A stretch of DNA of 64,000 nt from Caulobacter sp. (GCA_030678995.1 JAUXTQ010000052.1:108052-172051); one strand, 5' to 3'. Shown: positions 30,478 to 39,831, numbered from the stretch's first letter. The notes: a model not told the origin generated them from the sequence alone. Made by a program: numbers and translations.

Positions 30478-30506
30478 TTGACGCCTTGGCCGCTCTTGCC
30501 TATACC
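30478..30506 (+). promoter_or_regulatory. Sigma-70 type promoter of rpmB
   Basis: TTGACG at 30478-30483, 17-bp spacer, TATACC at 30501-30506, which is close to the housekeeping consensus. It lies 62 bp before the rpmB start, just past the long inverted repeat. Confidence 0.7.
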
Positions 30507-30567
30507 GCCCGCTCCCGTGCGGAGGCCTCCTTCGCGCGTCCGTCTTTCTTTTGCGAAGGTCGCTTTC

Positions 30568-30867
30568 ATGTCGCGCCGCTGCGAACTCACTGGTGTCGGT
30601 CCGATGGTCGGACACAACGTGAGCCACTCGAACATCAAGACCAAGCGCCGCTTCCTGCCGGCCCTGTCTCCCGCCACGCTCCAGTCGGAAGCGCTGGGCC
30701 AGTCGTTCAAGCTGCGGATCACCAACGCCGCCCTGCGCACGCTCGACTTCCGGGGCGGCCTGGACGTGTTCCTGGTCAAGGCCAAGGACGAGAATCTCTC
30801 GCCGCGCGCCCTGAAGATTAAGCGTCAGCTCAAGGCCAAGCTGGCCGAGCAGACCGCCGCCGCCTGA
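30568..30867 (+). CDS. rpmB: 50S ribosomal protein L28 (bL28)
   Basis: A 99-residue bL28. The start Met-Ser-Arg-Arg-Cys-Glu-Leu-Thr-Gly and the segment [10 protein letters not shown] are family hallmarks. Length (97-100) is usual for alphaproteobacteria. It belongs to the large subunit near the exit (E) site. It is a single-gene unit with its own promoter (30478) and a terminator at 30891. Confidence 0.95.
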   Translation: MSRRCELTGVGPMVGHNVSHSNIKTKRRFLPALSPATLQSEALGQSFKLRITNAALRTLDFRGGLDVFLVKAKDENLSPRALKIKRQLKAKLAEQTAAA

Positions 30868-30890
30868 GGCGACAAGCTTCAAGACGACAG

Positions 30891-30918
30891 ACGGCCCGCG
30901 GGGAAACCCGCGGGCCGT
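30891..30918 (+). terminator. Terminator of rpmB
   Basis: A perfect 12-bp stem (30891-30902 with 30907-30918), loop GAAA, followed by TT and a G. It is GC-rich and 23 bp after the rpmB stop. Confidence 0.85.
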
Positions 30919-30943
30919 TTGCGTTGTGGCCGCTGTGCGCCGG

Positions 30944-31033
30944 CTATTTCAGCTGGCCGTCTTTCCAAGCGAGGAAGATCGGACCGCCGACGCCGATGAT
31001 CAAGGTGCAGATGATGGAGAGAGCTGCCCACAT
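30944..31033 (-). CDS. Tiny membrane protein, 29 residues (paralogue of 31069)
   Basis: A 29-residue frame: a hydrophobic helix (about residues 3-22) followed by Leu-Ala-Trp-Lys-Asp-Gly-Gln-Leu-Lys. The next gene upstream encodes a 31-residue relative sharing the Pro-Ile-x-Leu-Ala-Trp-Lys-Asp-Gly-x-Leu-Lys end. A GGAGGA Shine-Dalgarno lies 7 bp before the ATG. Shared sequence and strong ribosome site make it a real gene despite its size. Function is unknown; it may act as a regulatory subunit of a membrane complex. It is too short for most gene finders. Confidence 0.75.
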   Translation of the reverse strand: MWAALSIICTLIIGVGGPIFLAWKDGQLK

Positions 31034-31068
31034 CTTTCAGTCCTCCAAGCCCGCGGCGAATACCCGAC

Positions 31069-31164
31069 CTACTTCTTGAGAAGGCCGTCTTTCCAGGCGA
31101 GCCAAATCGGAATGCCGATTCCGATGGCCAACACGCCAAGAATCGTCAGAGCAGCCAACAGCAT
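31069..31164 (-). CDS. Tiny membrane protein, 31 residues
   Basis: A 31-residue protein with one transmembrane helix (about residues 2-22) and a C-terminal Ile-Trp-Leu-Ala-Trp-Lys-Asp-Gly-Leu-Leu-Lys-Lys motif. A GGAGGA Shine-Dalgarno is 5 bp upstream and overlaps the end of the preceding gene, so translation is probably coupled. Its tandem paralogue is at 30944. A longer frame in the same reading register (to 31251) has no family-like N-terminus and is not used. Confidence 0.75.
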   Translation of the reverse strand: MLLAALTILGVLAIGIGIPIWLAWKDGLLKK

Positions 31165-31165
31165 T

Positions 31166-31435
31166 TCAATCCTCCAGCGTCGCGACGAACGCCCGGCCCA
31201 CGAGATGAAATGTAAGCCCGGCCAAGCCGAAAACCAACGCCGCGACGACATCGCTGAAAGTGAGCGGGCGCTCCTGCCGGACCAGAGTCAAGGCGGGCTG
31301 CAGGACCCCCGCAATCAGAGACGCTGCGCAGAGATTGTTGGCCAGAGTCGCCAACAGCTTCCGGCTTTCATTGCGGCCAGCCTTGCTTCCCGCAGGTGGG
31401 GCAGGGGCCGGGTCGTCGTCCAGCGTAGCGTCCAT
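31166..31435 (-). CDS. Hypothetical small membrane protein of tiny-protein operon
   Basis: An 89-residue protein with an acidic, Pro-rich N-terminus (Asp-Asp-Asp at about 6-8), then two hydrophobic segments (about residues 30-50 and 62-80). It is the first gene of a three-gene minus-strand operon (31435 to 30944) ending in two tiny membrane proteins. Its stop is one base from the start of the 31-residue gene. No family is recognised. Confidence 0.6.
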   Translation of the reverse strand: MDATLDDDPAPAPPAGSKAGRNESRKLLATLANNLCAASLIAGVLQPALTLVRQERPLTFSDVVAALVFGLAGLTFHLVGRAFVATLED

Positions 31436-31502
31436 GGCGGGATTGTAGCCGACCAGTCACAATCGGAAAGATTGTATTTCACGCTTACGCTCGCCTTTGT
31501 GT

Positions 31503-32642
31503 CTAGGCCAGCAGCTCCCGCCCGGCCTCCCGCACGTCCGTGCAGCCGGTCAGGGCCATGGCCATCAGCATCTCCTGGCGCATGATCTGCAGCACGTGCT
31601 CGACGCCGGCCTGGCCCCTGCCGGCCAGGGCCCAGGCCCAGGCGCGGCCGATGAAACAGCCCTTGGCGCCGCTGGCCAGGGCCTTGACCACGTCCAGGCC
31701 CGAGCGGACGCCGCCGTCCATCAGCACGGTCATGTCGCCGCCCACCGCGTCAGCGATGGCCGGCAGGGCGCGGATGCCGCTGAGCACCCCGTCCAGCTGG
31801 CGGCCGCCGTGGTTGGAGACGATCAGGCCGTCGGCGCCGCAGCGTTTGGCCTCCCGCGCGTCGTCGGCGTCGAGCACGCCCTTGATCACCAGCGGGCCCT
31901 TCCAGTGCTGGCGGATCCAGTCGAGGTCCTTCCAGGTCAGGGTCGGGTCGAAGTTTTTCGTCACCCAGGGCCAGAACTCCATCACCCCCTTGGCCTCGGG
32001 AATCGCCGGGGCCAGGTTGCCGAAGGTGTGCGGCCCGCCGCCGAGCATCACGTCAAACAGCCAGTCCGGATGGGTGATCCCGTCCCAGGCCCGCTGCAGC
32101 GGTACGAAGGGCGAGGTGTTGCCGAACAGGCCCGAGCGAACGTCGCGGTACCGCGCCCCCGGCACCGGCAGATCGACGGTGAAGGCCAGCACCGGGCAGC
32201 CCAGTTCGCCGACCTTCTCCAGCAGGGCCTTCATGTAGCCCCGGTCCTTGATGATGTAGAGCTGGAACCAGGGCGCCTGGCCGCCGTCCTTCGTCACCTC
32301 CTCGACATCGCAGATCGACAGGGACGAGAGGCACATGTTCAGGCCCGCCGCCTTCGCCGCCTTCATCGCCTGGACCTCGCCGCGACGGGCGTACATGCCG
32401 CCCATGCCGATCGGAGACAGGACCATGGGCATGGCCAGTTTCTGGCCGAACAGCTCGGTCTCCAGCGAGATCTTCGACACGTCCCGCATGACCCGCTGGC
32501 GCAGGGCCAGGGCCTCGAAATCCTCGACGTTGCGGCGCAGCGTCGCCTCGGCATAGGAGCCGCCGTCGAGATAGTCGAACAGCACGCGCGGCAGGCGGCG
32601 TTTGGCCAGCTCGCGATAGTCGGTGACGCAGGCGGGTCTCAT
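31503..32642 (-). CDS. lldD: FMN-dependent L-lactate dehydrogenase (LldD-like)
   Basis: A 379-residue alpha-hydroxy-acid dehydrogenase with TIM-barrel fold. Visible: Asp-Tyr-Leu-Asp-Gly-Gly near the N-terminus, Pro-Ile-Gly-Met-Gly-Gly-Met (FMN contact), Lys in Val-Ile-Lys-Gly-Val, catalytic His-Gly-Gly-Arg-Gln-Leu-Asp (about 277-283), and Asp-Gly-Gly-Val-Arg-Ser-Gly. It oxidises L-lactate (or a related hydroxy acid) to the keto acid, passing electrons to the respiratory chain. The start overlaps the phytase-like gene stop by 4 bp, so it is the last gene of the cobT operon. Confidence 0.8.
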   Translation of the reverse strand: MRPACVTDYRELAKRRLPRVLFDYLDGGSYAEATLRRNVEDFEALALRQRVMRDVSKISLETELFGQKLAMPMVLSPIGMGGMYARRGEVQAMKAAKAAGLNMCLSSLSICDVEEVTKDGGQAPWFQLYIIKDRGYMKALLEKVGELGCPVLAFTVDLPVPGARYRDVRSGLFGNTSPFVPLQRAWDGITHPDWLFDVMLGGGPHTFGNLAPAIPEAKGVMEFWPWVTKNFDPTLTWKDLDWIRQHWKGPLVIKGVLDADDAREAKRCGADGLIVSNHGGRQLDGVLSGIRALPAIADAVGGDMTVLMDGGVRSGLDVVKALASGAKGCFIGRAWAWALAGRGQAGVEHVLQIMRQEMLMAMALTGCTDVREAGRELLA

Positions 32643-33646
32643 TTGGGCGGTGTCCAGTCGAAGGCGATCAACAGGGTGCGCTGGCTGGCGCTGAAATTGT
32701 CATCGGAGAGCAGGTAAATCCGCCAGTCGCCGCCGGACCGCTGCTCGACCGCGATGCCCTCGAAGTTGTCGACGGTGGAGGAGGGGCTCATGGCGAAGCG
32801 GCCGATCACCCGGGGGGAAACCTTGGGATCCGCCACGATGGTGACCTGGATGCGCGAACCGGTTCCCGGTAAATAGCTGTGATGCAGCACCACCAGCTCG
32901 CCGCCGGGGCCGGTGGTCAGGCTGGAAAGCCGAAATCCCGCCGGGGGCCCGGGCAGTCCCGCGATGTCCTTGCAGTCGATCTGCAACCGGCAGAACCAGA
33001 TGCTGCCCGGCTCGATGCCGACCCAGTAGCCGTCGGCGCTGATCGAGGGCGCGGCGGCCAGGCCCTCCATGCCGTTGTTGTTTCGCTGGCCGCTCATGTC
33101 CGCCGCCGGCATGGCGACGGGAACCGGCCGGCGGCCGGCGCCGGTCGGGTAGCGCCAGATCCGGTGGCTACGCTCGAAGCTGACCATGATCTCCCCGTCG
33201 CCGAGGATGGTGAGCCCCTCGGCGTCGCCCGAGTCCTTGCCCTGCAGGGCCTTGCCGTCAGCGCCCATCAACGGACGGAGGGCCGCGTCAGTGACGCCGG
33301 CCAGCCGTCCGGCGGCGTCGAACGTCAGTGACGCGGTGAACAGGTCGCCGTCGTCGGAAACAGCCGTGATCCGACCGCCCGGCGACAGGATCAGATCCGA
33401 CAGCCCATGCAGCCGACTGGTCTCGACGCTGCTGACGGCCACGCCGCCGGCGTAGCGGAAATCCCCGATGGCGGTCCGGGTCGGGTCGGCGGGGTCCAGC
33501 GGGACGGGCGCGGTCTGGACCGCGACCGCCGGTCCGCCGGCCACCGGGGCGGCGGGCAGGACGACCCTGGCGGTGACGCAGGCCGCGAGCGTGAGCGTTG
33601 CCGCGACGAGCGCGCCCGGGATCGCCATCCACCGCCGGTGCTTCAT
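32639..33646 (-). CDS. Esterase-like phytase-family lipoprotein
   Basis: A 335-residue protein with an N-terminal lipobox (Leu-Ala-Ala-Cys, about residue 23) and a beta-propeller body of the phytase-like (Pfam 13449-type) family, containing Asp-Gly-Asp-Leu and Asn-Asn-Asn-Gly-Met-Glu-Gly motifs. Probably outer-membrane anchored. Actual phosphatase or esterase activity is not shown by sequence. Start 33646 is chosen because of the signal peptide; the frame is open upstream only as antisense-like sequence of the cobT gene. It overlaps both neighbours by 4 bp. Confidence 0.7.
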   Translation of the reverse strand: MKHRRWMAIPGALVAATLTLAACVTARVVLPAAPVAGGPAVAVQTAPVPLDPADPTRTAIGDFRYAGGVAVSSVETSRLHGLSDLILSPGGRITAVSDDGDLFTASLTFDAAGRLAGVTDAALRPLMGADGKALQGKDSGDAEGLTILGDGEIMVSFERSHRIWRYPTGAGRRPVPVAMPAADMSGQRNNNGMEGLAAAPSISADGYWVGIEPGSIWFCRLQIDCKDIAGLPGPPAGFRLSSLTTGPGGELVVLHHSYLPGTGSRIQVTIVADPKVSPRVIGRFAMSPSSTVDNFEGIAVEQRSGGDWRIYLLSDDNFSASQRTLLIAFDWTPPK

Positions 33647-35574
33647 CCCAAAGCTTCCTGGACCTGCTTGAAGGTCACCGTCCTGGGCGGCGGGGGCTGG
33701 GTCACCGGCGGGGCGTTCAGCAGGCCGCGCACATTGGCCACCCGCCTGGGTTCTTCCTCGAAGAGGCCGGCAAGCTGTTCGACCAGGGCGCCGCCAAGCT
33801 GCTCCACGTCCACGATGGTCACGGCCTTCTTGTAGTAGCGCGTCACGTCGTGGCCGATGCCGATCGCCAGCAGCTCCACCGGGCTGCGGGTCTCGATCTC
33901 GGTGATCACGCTGCGCAGGTGGCGTTCCAGATAGTGGCCGCTGTTGACCGACAGGGTCGAGTCGTCGACCGGCGCCCCGTCGCTGATGACCATCAGGATG
34001 CGGCGCTGTTCGGTGCGGGTGATCAATCGCTGGTGGGCCCACATCAGGGCCTCGCCGTCGATGTTCTCCTTCAGCAGCCCCTCGCGCATCATCAGGCCCA
34101 GGTTGCGCCGCGCCCGCCGCCAGGGGGCGTCCGCGCCCTTGTAGACGATGTGGCGCAGGTCGTTCAGGCGACCCGGCGCGGCGGGCTTGCCGGCCTTGAT
34201 CCACTCGTCGCGGGAAAGGCCGCCCTTCCAGGCCCTGGTGGTGAAGCCGAGAATCTCGGTCTTGACCGCGCAGCGCTCCAGGGTGCGGGCCAGAATGTCG
34301 GCGCAGACCGCCGCCACCATGATCGGCCGGCCGCGCATCGAGCCGGAGTTGTCGATCAGCAGGGTGACCACCGTGTCGCGGAACTGGATGTCCTCTTCCT
34401 GCTTGAAGGACAACGGCGCGGTCGGGTCGATGATGATCCGCGGCAGGCGGGCGACGTCCAGCATCCCTTCCTCGAGATCGAAGCTCCAGGAGCGGTTCTG
34501 CTGCGCCATCAGCCGCCGCTGCAGCTTGTTGGCCAGGCGCGAGACGACGCTGGAGAGGCTGGCCAGCTGCTGGTCGAGATAGGCCCGCAGGCGCGTCAGC
34601 TCCTCGGGGTCGCACAGGTCCTCGGCGCCGACGACCTCGTCATGGGCGGTGGTAAAGACCTTGTAGGGCGGCTCGGCCTGGCCGTTGTCCTTGACGTCGG
34701 GCCGGGCGGGCTTGGCGCCGTCGCCCATTTCGGGCGCGTCCTCGCTCATCTCGGTGGCGTCGTCCTCGGACTCGACCATCTGGTCGTCGCCGTCCTGGGA
34801 GTCGCTGTCGGAGCCGTCGGTCTCCTCCATGGAGGCGCCATCGGGAGTCTGGCCATCGCCGTCGCCGTCGTCGCTCTCGCTGGACTGGGACTCGTCCTCG
34901 TCGCCCTCGTCCTCGTCGTTTGTGTCGGAGGAATCGATGTCGGCGTCGCCCAGGTCCAGGTCGCGCAGGATCGCGCGGGCGACCTTCCCGAAGGCGGCCT
35001 GGTCATGGATGTTGGCGGTCAGCCGGTCCAGATCGGCGCCGGCTTTCGATTCCACCTCGTCACGGAACAGCTCGACCATGGCCTTCGCGCCCTCGGGCGG
35101 GGCGTCGCCGGTCAGCCGCTCGCGCACCAGCAGGGCCAGTACGTCGGCCATCGGGGCGTTGGCCCTCTCGGTGACCCGGGCCAGGCCCTTGCGCTCGATG
35201 GTCTGTTCGAGAACCGTCTTCAGATTGGCCCGCACCCCGCCCAGCGCATTGGCGCCGATGGACTCGATGCGGGTCTGCTCGATGGCCTCGAAGATGGCCT
35301 GGGCCTGCGGCGAGCCGGGCCGGCCCTTGGCATAGGCGGCGGGGTCATGGTGGGCCAGCCGCAGGGCCATCTGGTCGGCCAGGCCGCGGATGCGCGAGGC
35401 TTCCTTGCTGGTCAGGTCCCGGGGCGGATGGGGCAGCACCGCCCGGTTGCCGGACAGGGACGGCCCGTCGCCCGAGAAGACCACCTCCAGGTCCGCCATC
35501 TCGGCGAGCGAGCGGGCGGCGTGCGCCAGGGCGCGCTTGAAGGGCTCGGTCGGGCTTTCGGGCTTGTTGGCCAT
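33643..35574 (-). CDS. cobT: Cobaltochelatase subunit CobT
   Basis: A 643-residue protein: N-terminal helical domain (1-205), a highly acidic Asp/Ser/Glu linker (about 207-285), and a C-terminal von Willebrand A domain with the metal-ion site Asp-Asn-Ser-Gly-Ser-Met (about 408-413). With CobS (AAA+) and CobN it inserts cobalt into hydrogenobyrinic acid diamide in aerobic B12 synthesis. CobS and CobN are not in this window. It heads an operon with overlapping phytase-like and lactate dehydrogenase genes. Confidence 0.9.
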   Translation of the reverse strand: MANKPESPTEPFKRALAHAARSLAEMADLEVVFSGDGPSLSGNRAVLPHPPRDLTSKEASRIRGLADQMALRLAHHDPAAYAKGRPGSPQAQAIFEAIEQTRIESIGANALGGVRANLKTVLEQTIERKGLARVTERANAPMADVLALLVRERLTGDAPPEGAKAMVELFRDEVESKAGADLDRLTANIHDQAAFGKVARAILRDLDLGDADIDSSDTNDEDEGDEDESQSSESDDGDGDGQTPDGASMEETDGSDSDSQDGDDQMVESEDDATEMSEDAPEMGDGAKPARPDVKDNGQAEPPYKVFTTAHDEVVGAEDLCDPEELTRLRAYLDQQLASLSSVVSRLANKLQRRLMAQQNRSWSFDLEEGMLDVARLPRIIIDPTAPLSFKQEEDIQFRDTVVTLLIDNSGSMRGRPIMVAAVCADILARTLERCAVKTEILGFTTRAWKGGLSRDEWIKAGKPAAPGRLNDLRHIVYKGADAPWRRARRNLGLMMREGLLKENIDGEALMWAHQRLITRTEQRRILMVISDGAPVDDSTLSVNSGHYLERHLRSVITEIETRSPVELLAIGIGHDVTRYYKKAVTIVDVEQLGGALVEQLAGLFEEEPRRVANVRGLLNAPPVTQPPPPRTVTFKQVQEALG

Positions 35575-35620
35575 GGAACCGTCTTAACCCGGCGCCCCGA
35601 GGGAATGGAAGGCGCCGGCG

Positions 35621-36301
35621 CTATTGGCCGTCCGGTTGCCGCGAAAAGCCGACCAGGGCGCCCCGCGCGTTTCCGGAGAAACCCTCGACCGGATTGCCGC
35701 TCAGGGCGGCCACGCGCTGGCTGAGGCGGTCCAGGAAGATGATGCGGTCGTCGTAGCGCCGCCAGCGGGTGATCGCGATCCCGCTCCAGGGCGGGCGGCA
35801 GGCATCCGTCCGGCGCAAGGCGCCGCTCAGGCCGTCGGGGGCGGCCGTCAGCACCACGGTGCAGGTCGGTGCTCCGCCCAGCCCCGTGAACGTCCAGCGG
35901 CCGGTCATCCGCTGCTGGTCGGTCAGCTCCACGTCGCCCTGGCCGGCGCGATCCAGCGCCAGCGGCGGGCCCGCGTCCGGCTCGGCGACATAGCCGCCGA
36001 TGGCCGTCGGTTCGAACCGCAGCTTTTCCTTGCGCAGGGGGTCGATGAAGCTGATCGCGCCGCCGGGAGTGAGGGTCCAGGCGGCGATGTCCTCGGAGAG
36101 GCCGAGCCTGTCGAAACAATCCCGCGGGATCGCGATCCCCCAGCCGCCGATCGCGCCCTGGTCGGTCAGGGTGAGCGTGCACACTTCGTCGCCCTCCGAG
36201 ACGCCCGAGAGGGTCCAGCGGCCGGCGTAGTCCCTCGGCGCCTCCAGCGCGGCGGCCGGCAGGGCGAGAGCGGCGAAGAGGCCGGCGAGGAGGGGGCGCA
36301 T
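35621..36301 (-). CDS. AprI/Inh-type metalloprotease inhibitor-like secreted protein
   Basis: A 226-residue protein with a signal peptide (Ala-Leu-Ala-Leu-Pro-Ala-Ala-Ala cleavage region, about residue 18) and two copies of a beta-barrel domain of the AprI/Inh peptidase inhibitor type (about 25-115 and 118-215), each with a Gly-Arg-Trp-Thr-Leu/Phe-Ser/Thr-Gly motif and Cys pairs. Known members inhibit serralysin-type metalloproteases; here no protease gene is near. Tandem domains are unusual. Start 36301 is picked for its signal peptide. Confidence 0.6.
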   Translation of the reverse strand: MRPLLAGLFAALALPAAALEAPRDYAGRWTLSGVSEGDEVCTLTLTDQGAIGGWGIAIPRDCFDRLGLSEDIAAWTLTPGGAISFIDPLRKEKLRFEPTAIGGYVAEPDAGPPLALDRAGQGDVELTDQQRMTGRWTFTGLGGAPTCTVVLTAAPDGLSGALRRTDACRPPWSGIAITRWRRYDDRIIFLDRLSQRVAALSGNPVEGFSGNARGALVGFSRQPDGQ

Positions 36302-36408
36302 CAGTCCGCCTTCGCCTTCCAGGCGGTCGTCTCGGCGCCGGCGATCATCGGTTCCCGTTTCATCCGGCGATCCTGCCCTGTGGGCCGGGGAGGGTCCAGC
36401 CCGTAGGC

Positions 36409-38085
36409 TCAGGCGGCGATGCGGGCCGCGCCGGGTTCGGCCGGCAGGTGGAAACTGAAGTAGGACCCTTCGCCGGGTTTGCTCTCCACGGCGATCTCCC
36501 CGCCCATCAGCTGGATCAGATCGCGGCAGATGGCCAGGCCCAGGCCCGTGCCGCCGAACTGCCGGGTGGTCGAGGAATCCAGCTGGTTGAACTTGCCGAA
36601 CAGGTCCTTCAGCCGGTCGGCGGGAATGCCCGCGCCGGTGTCCAGCACGGCGAACTCCAGGCCCCTGGGGCTTTTCCACACCCGCACCGAGACATGGCCC
36701 TTGGCGGTGAACTTGACGGCGTTGGAGATCAGGTTGGCCAGCACCTGGTTCAGCCGCATGCCGTCCAGCCGCCAGACCCCGGCCGCCGAGGGCTCGATGG
36801 CGAAGCCCAGCTTGAGGTCCTTCTGGTGCGCCAGGGCCATGAAGGTGGCGCAGGTTCCGGACACCGCCGCCCCAAGGTCCAGGTCGTCGTGCTGGATCTC
36901 CAGCTTGCCGGCCTCCATCTTGGCCAGGTCGAGCACGTCGTTGAGCAGGGTCAGCAGCGTCGCGCCGGACTCGCGGATGATGGCCAGGTGGCTGCGCTGG
37001 ACCGGTGCGAGCTCGCCGCGCTCCATGATCTGGGCCATGCCCAGCACCCCGTTCAGCGGCGTGCGGATCTCATGGCTGATGTTGGCCAGGAACTGCGACT
37101 TGGCCACGCTGGCGGCCTCGGCCCGGTCGCGGGCCTCGGTGAGGTCGTCCAGGGCCGATTCCAGCTTGGCGTCGTTGGCGGCCAGGCTGCCCAGGGCCTT
37201 GGTCACCCGGCGCACCAGGGCGCCGGTGGCGACCAGGAAGGCGGCCAGGATCAGCAGGAACGGCACGGCGGCGTCGCCCAGGATGCCGGCGCCGGGCTGA
37301 CGCGGCGCCCAGCCCAGCCGACCCAACACCCGTCCGCTGGCGTCGGCCAGGGGCACGACGACGCCCTGCACCGCTTCGCGGGGCTTGAGCAGATGAGGCT
37401 GGGCGACGCCGAGATCCTCTTCCAGAGTCTTTAGATAGCCCGCGTCAATGCGGCGGCCCGAGGCGATGACTGTGCTGGGGCCCCGCTTCAGCGCCACCTT
37501 CGTGGTCTCGGGCGTGACCGTCGCGAGGGCCACCATCCAGACATCGCCGCCCGAGGTGATCAGGCCCGACACCGTCGAGGCCGCCTGGAGGCCATTGTGC
37601 GGGCCATCCCCGGCGGCGCGGCGCGCCTCGTCCCGGCGCAGCTCGGCCAGCAGGGGCGCCACGTCGGCGGCGAAACCGCTCAGGGTTGCGGCGCCGGCGC
37701 CTTCTCCGCCATCGGACGCATAGACGACCCGGCCGTCGGCCCCGAAGGCCAGGGTGCGGTCATGGCTCATGTAAGTGGCGTAGTAGACGCCGTAGTTCTC
37801 GTCGGCCCAGGCCTGGTCGAAGCCGAACACGGTCTTCTCGTAGGCGTCGTCCCAGACGGAGGCGGAGGCGATGTCCTCGATCAGCTTGGCCTGCCGCCGC
37901 TCCAGCGTGCGGATCATCAGGCTGGTTTCCTCGGCGGCCACCGCCCGGTCCACCGCGCGCGCGGCGAAGGTCATCGCACCCAGGGCGCTGGCCAGCACGA
38001 TCGCCAGCACGGCCAGCCCCAGGACCAGGATGAGCCGCAATTCTCTGCGGCTTTTTATCGCGATATTCGTCATCGCCCTCATCAT
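36409..38085 (-). CDS. Sensor histidine kinase with CHASE4-like sensor domain
   Basis: A 558-residue membrane kinase. Transmembrane helices lie at about residues 17-41 and 271-292 around a periplasmic domain resembling CHASE4. Then come a HisKA domain with Ser-His338-Glu-Ile-Arg-Thr-Pro-Leu-Asn and HATPase boxes (N box around 455, Asp-Thr-Gly-Ala-Gly-Ile-Pro, Gly-Gly-Thr-Gly-Leu-Gly-Leu-Ala-Ile). No receiver domain or adjacent response regulator is seen, so its partner is elsewhere. Start among Met at 38085, 38082 or 38073 is uncertain. Confidence 0.8.
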   Translation of the reverse strand: MMRAMTNIAIKSRRELRLILVLGLAVLAIVLASALGAMTFAARAVDRAVAAEETSLMIRTLERRQAKLIEDIASASVWDDAYEKTVFGFDQAWADENYGVYYATYMSHDRTLAFGADGRVVYASDGGEGAGAATLSGFAADVAPLLAELRRDEARRAAGDGPHNGLQAASTVSGLITSGGDVWMVALATVTPETTKVALKRGPSTVIASGRRIDAGYLKTLEEDLGVAQPHLLKPREAVQGVVVPLADASGRVLGRLGWAPRQPGAGILGDAAVPFLLILAAFLVATGALVRRVTKALGSLAANDAKLESALDDLTEARDRAEAASVAKSQFLANISHEIRTPLNGVLGMAQIMERGELAPVQRSHLAIIRESGATLLTLLNDVLDLAKMEAGKLEIQHDDLDLGAAVSGTCATFMALAHQKDLKLGFAIEPSAAGVWRLDGMRLNQVLANLISNAVKFTAKGHVSVRVWKSPRGLEFAVLDTGAGIPADRLKDLFGKFNQLDSSTTRQFGGTGLGLAICRDLIQLMGGEIAVESKPGEGSYFSFHLPAEPGAARIAA

Positions 38086-38212
38086 GCGCAGCAAACGCCT
38101 AACGTCCCTTGAACTCAGTTTGGGCCAAACTGTCGCAGGCGAGGTCGCTGTTCTTGGCCTCCCGTTAACCCTGGCGCGGCAGGCTGGGCCAACTGAACGG
38201 GGAGGGGCGGCC

Positions 38213-38911
38213 ATGACCAGGACCGTGGCGATGATGGCGGCCTGCGCGGCCCTGGCCTTCGGGCCGGTGGCCTATGCGCAGGAGGACGAGGCGGCCGGCT
38301 GGAGCCTGTCGGGCGATATCGGGGTGGTCTCTGACTACCAGTATCGCGGCTATTCGCTATCCGGCGGGGACTGGGCCGTGCAGGGCGGCCTGACGCTCAA
38401 CGCCCCGCACGGCTTCTACTTCGGGGTCTGGGGCTCTGAGATCGAGGAGGTCGGCATCGGCGCCGATGGCGACGGCGCCCTGATCGAGGTCGACCTGTCG
38501 GTGGGCCGCGCCTTCTCGGCCCACGGCTGGGACTGGGATGTCGCCCTGTTGCACTACGGCTATCCGGACGGAGACGACCTGGACTATTTCGAGATCCCGG
38601 TTTCGGCCTCGCGCACCGTGGGGGACTTCACGACCACGCTCGGTGTTCAGTACGCCCCGACGCAGGACAACCTGGGCGACCAGGACAACATCTACTTTTA
38701 CGTCGGCGGGGACTATGCCCCCGAGCACTGGCCGGTCAGCGTCAACGCTCAGATCGGCCACGAGGACGGGGCTTTCGCCGACGGCAAGCTGGACTGGCAG
38801 CTGGGCGCCGCGAAGGATATCGGCCCGGTCAGCCTCAGCGTGACCTACGCCGACAGCGACGGCCCGGGCTCGGAATCCTCGGTCACCGGCGGGATATCGC
38901 TGGGGTTCTGA
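38213..38911 (+). CDS. TorF-family putative porin
   Basis: A 232-residue outer-membrane beta-barrel protein with a signal peptide (Val-Ala-Tyr-Ala-Gln, cleavage about residue 22) and alternating strands with Asp/Gly turns, ending in Phe, the usual outer-membrane C-terminal residue. The start of the mature protein (Val-Val-Ser-Asp-Tyr-Gln-Tyr-Arg-Gly) matches the TorF/TIGR02001 family. Channel substrate is unknown. An in-frame region upstream (from 37871) overlaps the kinase gene antisense; ATG 38213 has a ggagggg Shine-Dalgarno. Confidence 0.75.
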   Translation: MTRTVAMMAACAALAFGPVAYAQEDEAAGWSLSGDIGVVSDYQYRGYSLSGGDWAVQGGLTLNAPHGFYFGVWGSEIEEVGIGADGDGALIEVDLSVGRAFSAHGWDWDVALLHYGYPDGDDLDYFEIPVSASRTVGDFTTTLGVQYAPTQDNLGDQDNIYFYVGGDYAPEHWPVSVNAQIGHEDGAFADGKLDWQLGAAKDIGPVSLSVTYADSDGPGSESSVTGGISLGF

Positions 38912-38924
38912 GCGCTGGTCCGGC

Positions 38925-39006
38925 TAATCAGGGGACAGTTTACCTATTTCGCGCTGGGCGGACGGCCAGGGTCCGAGAACGAAATAGGTAAACTGTCCCC
39001 TGATTA
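38925..39006. repeat. GGGGACA-family long palindrome, 27-bp perfect arms
   Basis: Arms 38925-38951 and 38980-39006 are perfect inverted copies starting TAATCAGGGGACAG and containing a stem found nowhere else in the window. The centre is 28 bases. It lies between the porin gene and the convergent cold-shock gene. A second TGATTAGAGC follows directly. Confidence 0.9.
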
Positions 39007-39030
39007 GAGCCCTGATTAGAGCCCCAATGA

Positions 39031-39064
39031 AAACGGGCCGGCCTCCGTGGGGAGACCGGCCCGT
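39031..39064 (-). terminator. Terminator of cold-shock gene
   Basis: A stem ACGGGCCGG / CCGGCCCGT with inner CTCC..GGAG pairing (39033-39063), followed on the minus strand by TTTTC. It is about 25 bp after the cspA-like stop. Confidence 0.8.
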
Positions 39065-39088
39065 CAAGCTTTGCGCCCAGTGAACTCT

Positions 39089-39298
39089 TTAGAGAGCCTG
39101 GAGCTGGCCCGCCGAGGTCTTGCCCGAGCGCTGGTCGCGCTCGAGTTCGTAGCTCAGCTTCTGGCCTTCGTTCAGCGAACGCATGCCGGCGCGTTCAACC
39201 GCCGAGATGTGCACGAAGACGTCGGCGCCGCCGTCGTCCGGCTGAACAAAGCCGTAGCCCTTGGTGGCGTTGAACCACTTCACGGTTCCGGTAGCCAT
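39089..39298 (-). CDS. Cold-shock protein (CspA family)
   Basis: A 69-residue single cold-shock domain. RNP1 Lys-Gly-Tyr-Gly-Phe-Val (about 13-18) and RNP2 Val-Phe-Val-His-Ile (about 27-31) are intact. It binds single-stranded RNA/DNA and melts mRNA structure. The 191-bp leader between it and the next minus-strand gene (39299-39489) could form the long 5' untranslated region typical of cold-shock genes, though no cold-box sequence can be verified. Confidence 0.9.
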   Translation of the reverse strand: MATGTVKWFNATKGYGFVQPDDGGADVFVHISAVERAGMRSLNEGQKLSYELERDQRSGKTSAGQLQAL

Positions 39299-39489
39299 GG
39301 ATGTATCCTCTTTCATCAGTCAGCTGGCGCCCCGGGGGGCGCGGTAGGATCGGTATTTCGGAAGGATCGAGGAGCAGGTCCGGCGCAAGACTTCAAGACG
39401 TGCGGTGGATGGCGACCGAACCTAAGCGAAATTTCGACGCCGACTTGCTCGCACTTTTTTTTCAGTCAGGCAAGACGAAGTGAGTCAGC

Positions 39490-39831
39490 CTAACCCCGTA
39501 CGGCGATCGACATGCGGCCGGCGGCGGCCGGGGGCGAGCGAAGCAGCTCGACGATCTGCAGCAGGAATTCCCTGCGGCGGGCCAGCGCTCCGGGGACGTC
39601 CTGGCCGGCGCGGACGAAGCGCACGTCTTCGCGACCGGCCTCATGCGCCACGCGATCGGCGACGGCGGGCAGGTGGCCTTCACCCTTGCGGGCGTCCATC
39701 AGCGCGGCGTGCGACCGTGCTTCCTCGATGCGCTTGCGCACCAGGGCCTCGACATCGGAGCCGCCTTCGGCCCGGGCCGCCAGCGCGGCGAAGTCGTGCG
39801 CGTACATCCGCACGAAACCTTCCTCGATCAT
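39490..39831 (-). CDS. Hypothetical protein, 113 residues
   Basis: A helical soluble protein with a first half rich in Ala/Arg/Glu and a C-terminal segment with Pro-Pro. No family is recognised. Start 39831 is the ATG that gives the compact frame; longer frames reach 40086 through the 150-bp repeat and are unlikely. It is transcribed toward the cold-shock gene. Medium-low certainty that it is expressed. Confidence 0.45.
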   Translation of the reverse strand: MIEEGFVRMYAHDFAALAARAEGGSDVEALVRKRIEEARSHAALMDARKGEGHLPAVADRVAHEAGREDVRFVRAGQDVPGALARRREFLLQIVELLRSPPAAAGRMSIAVRG

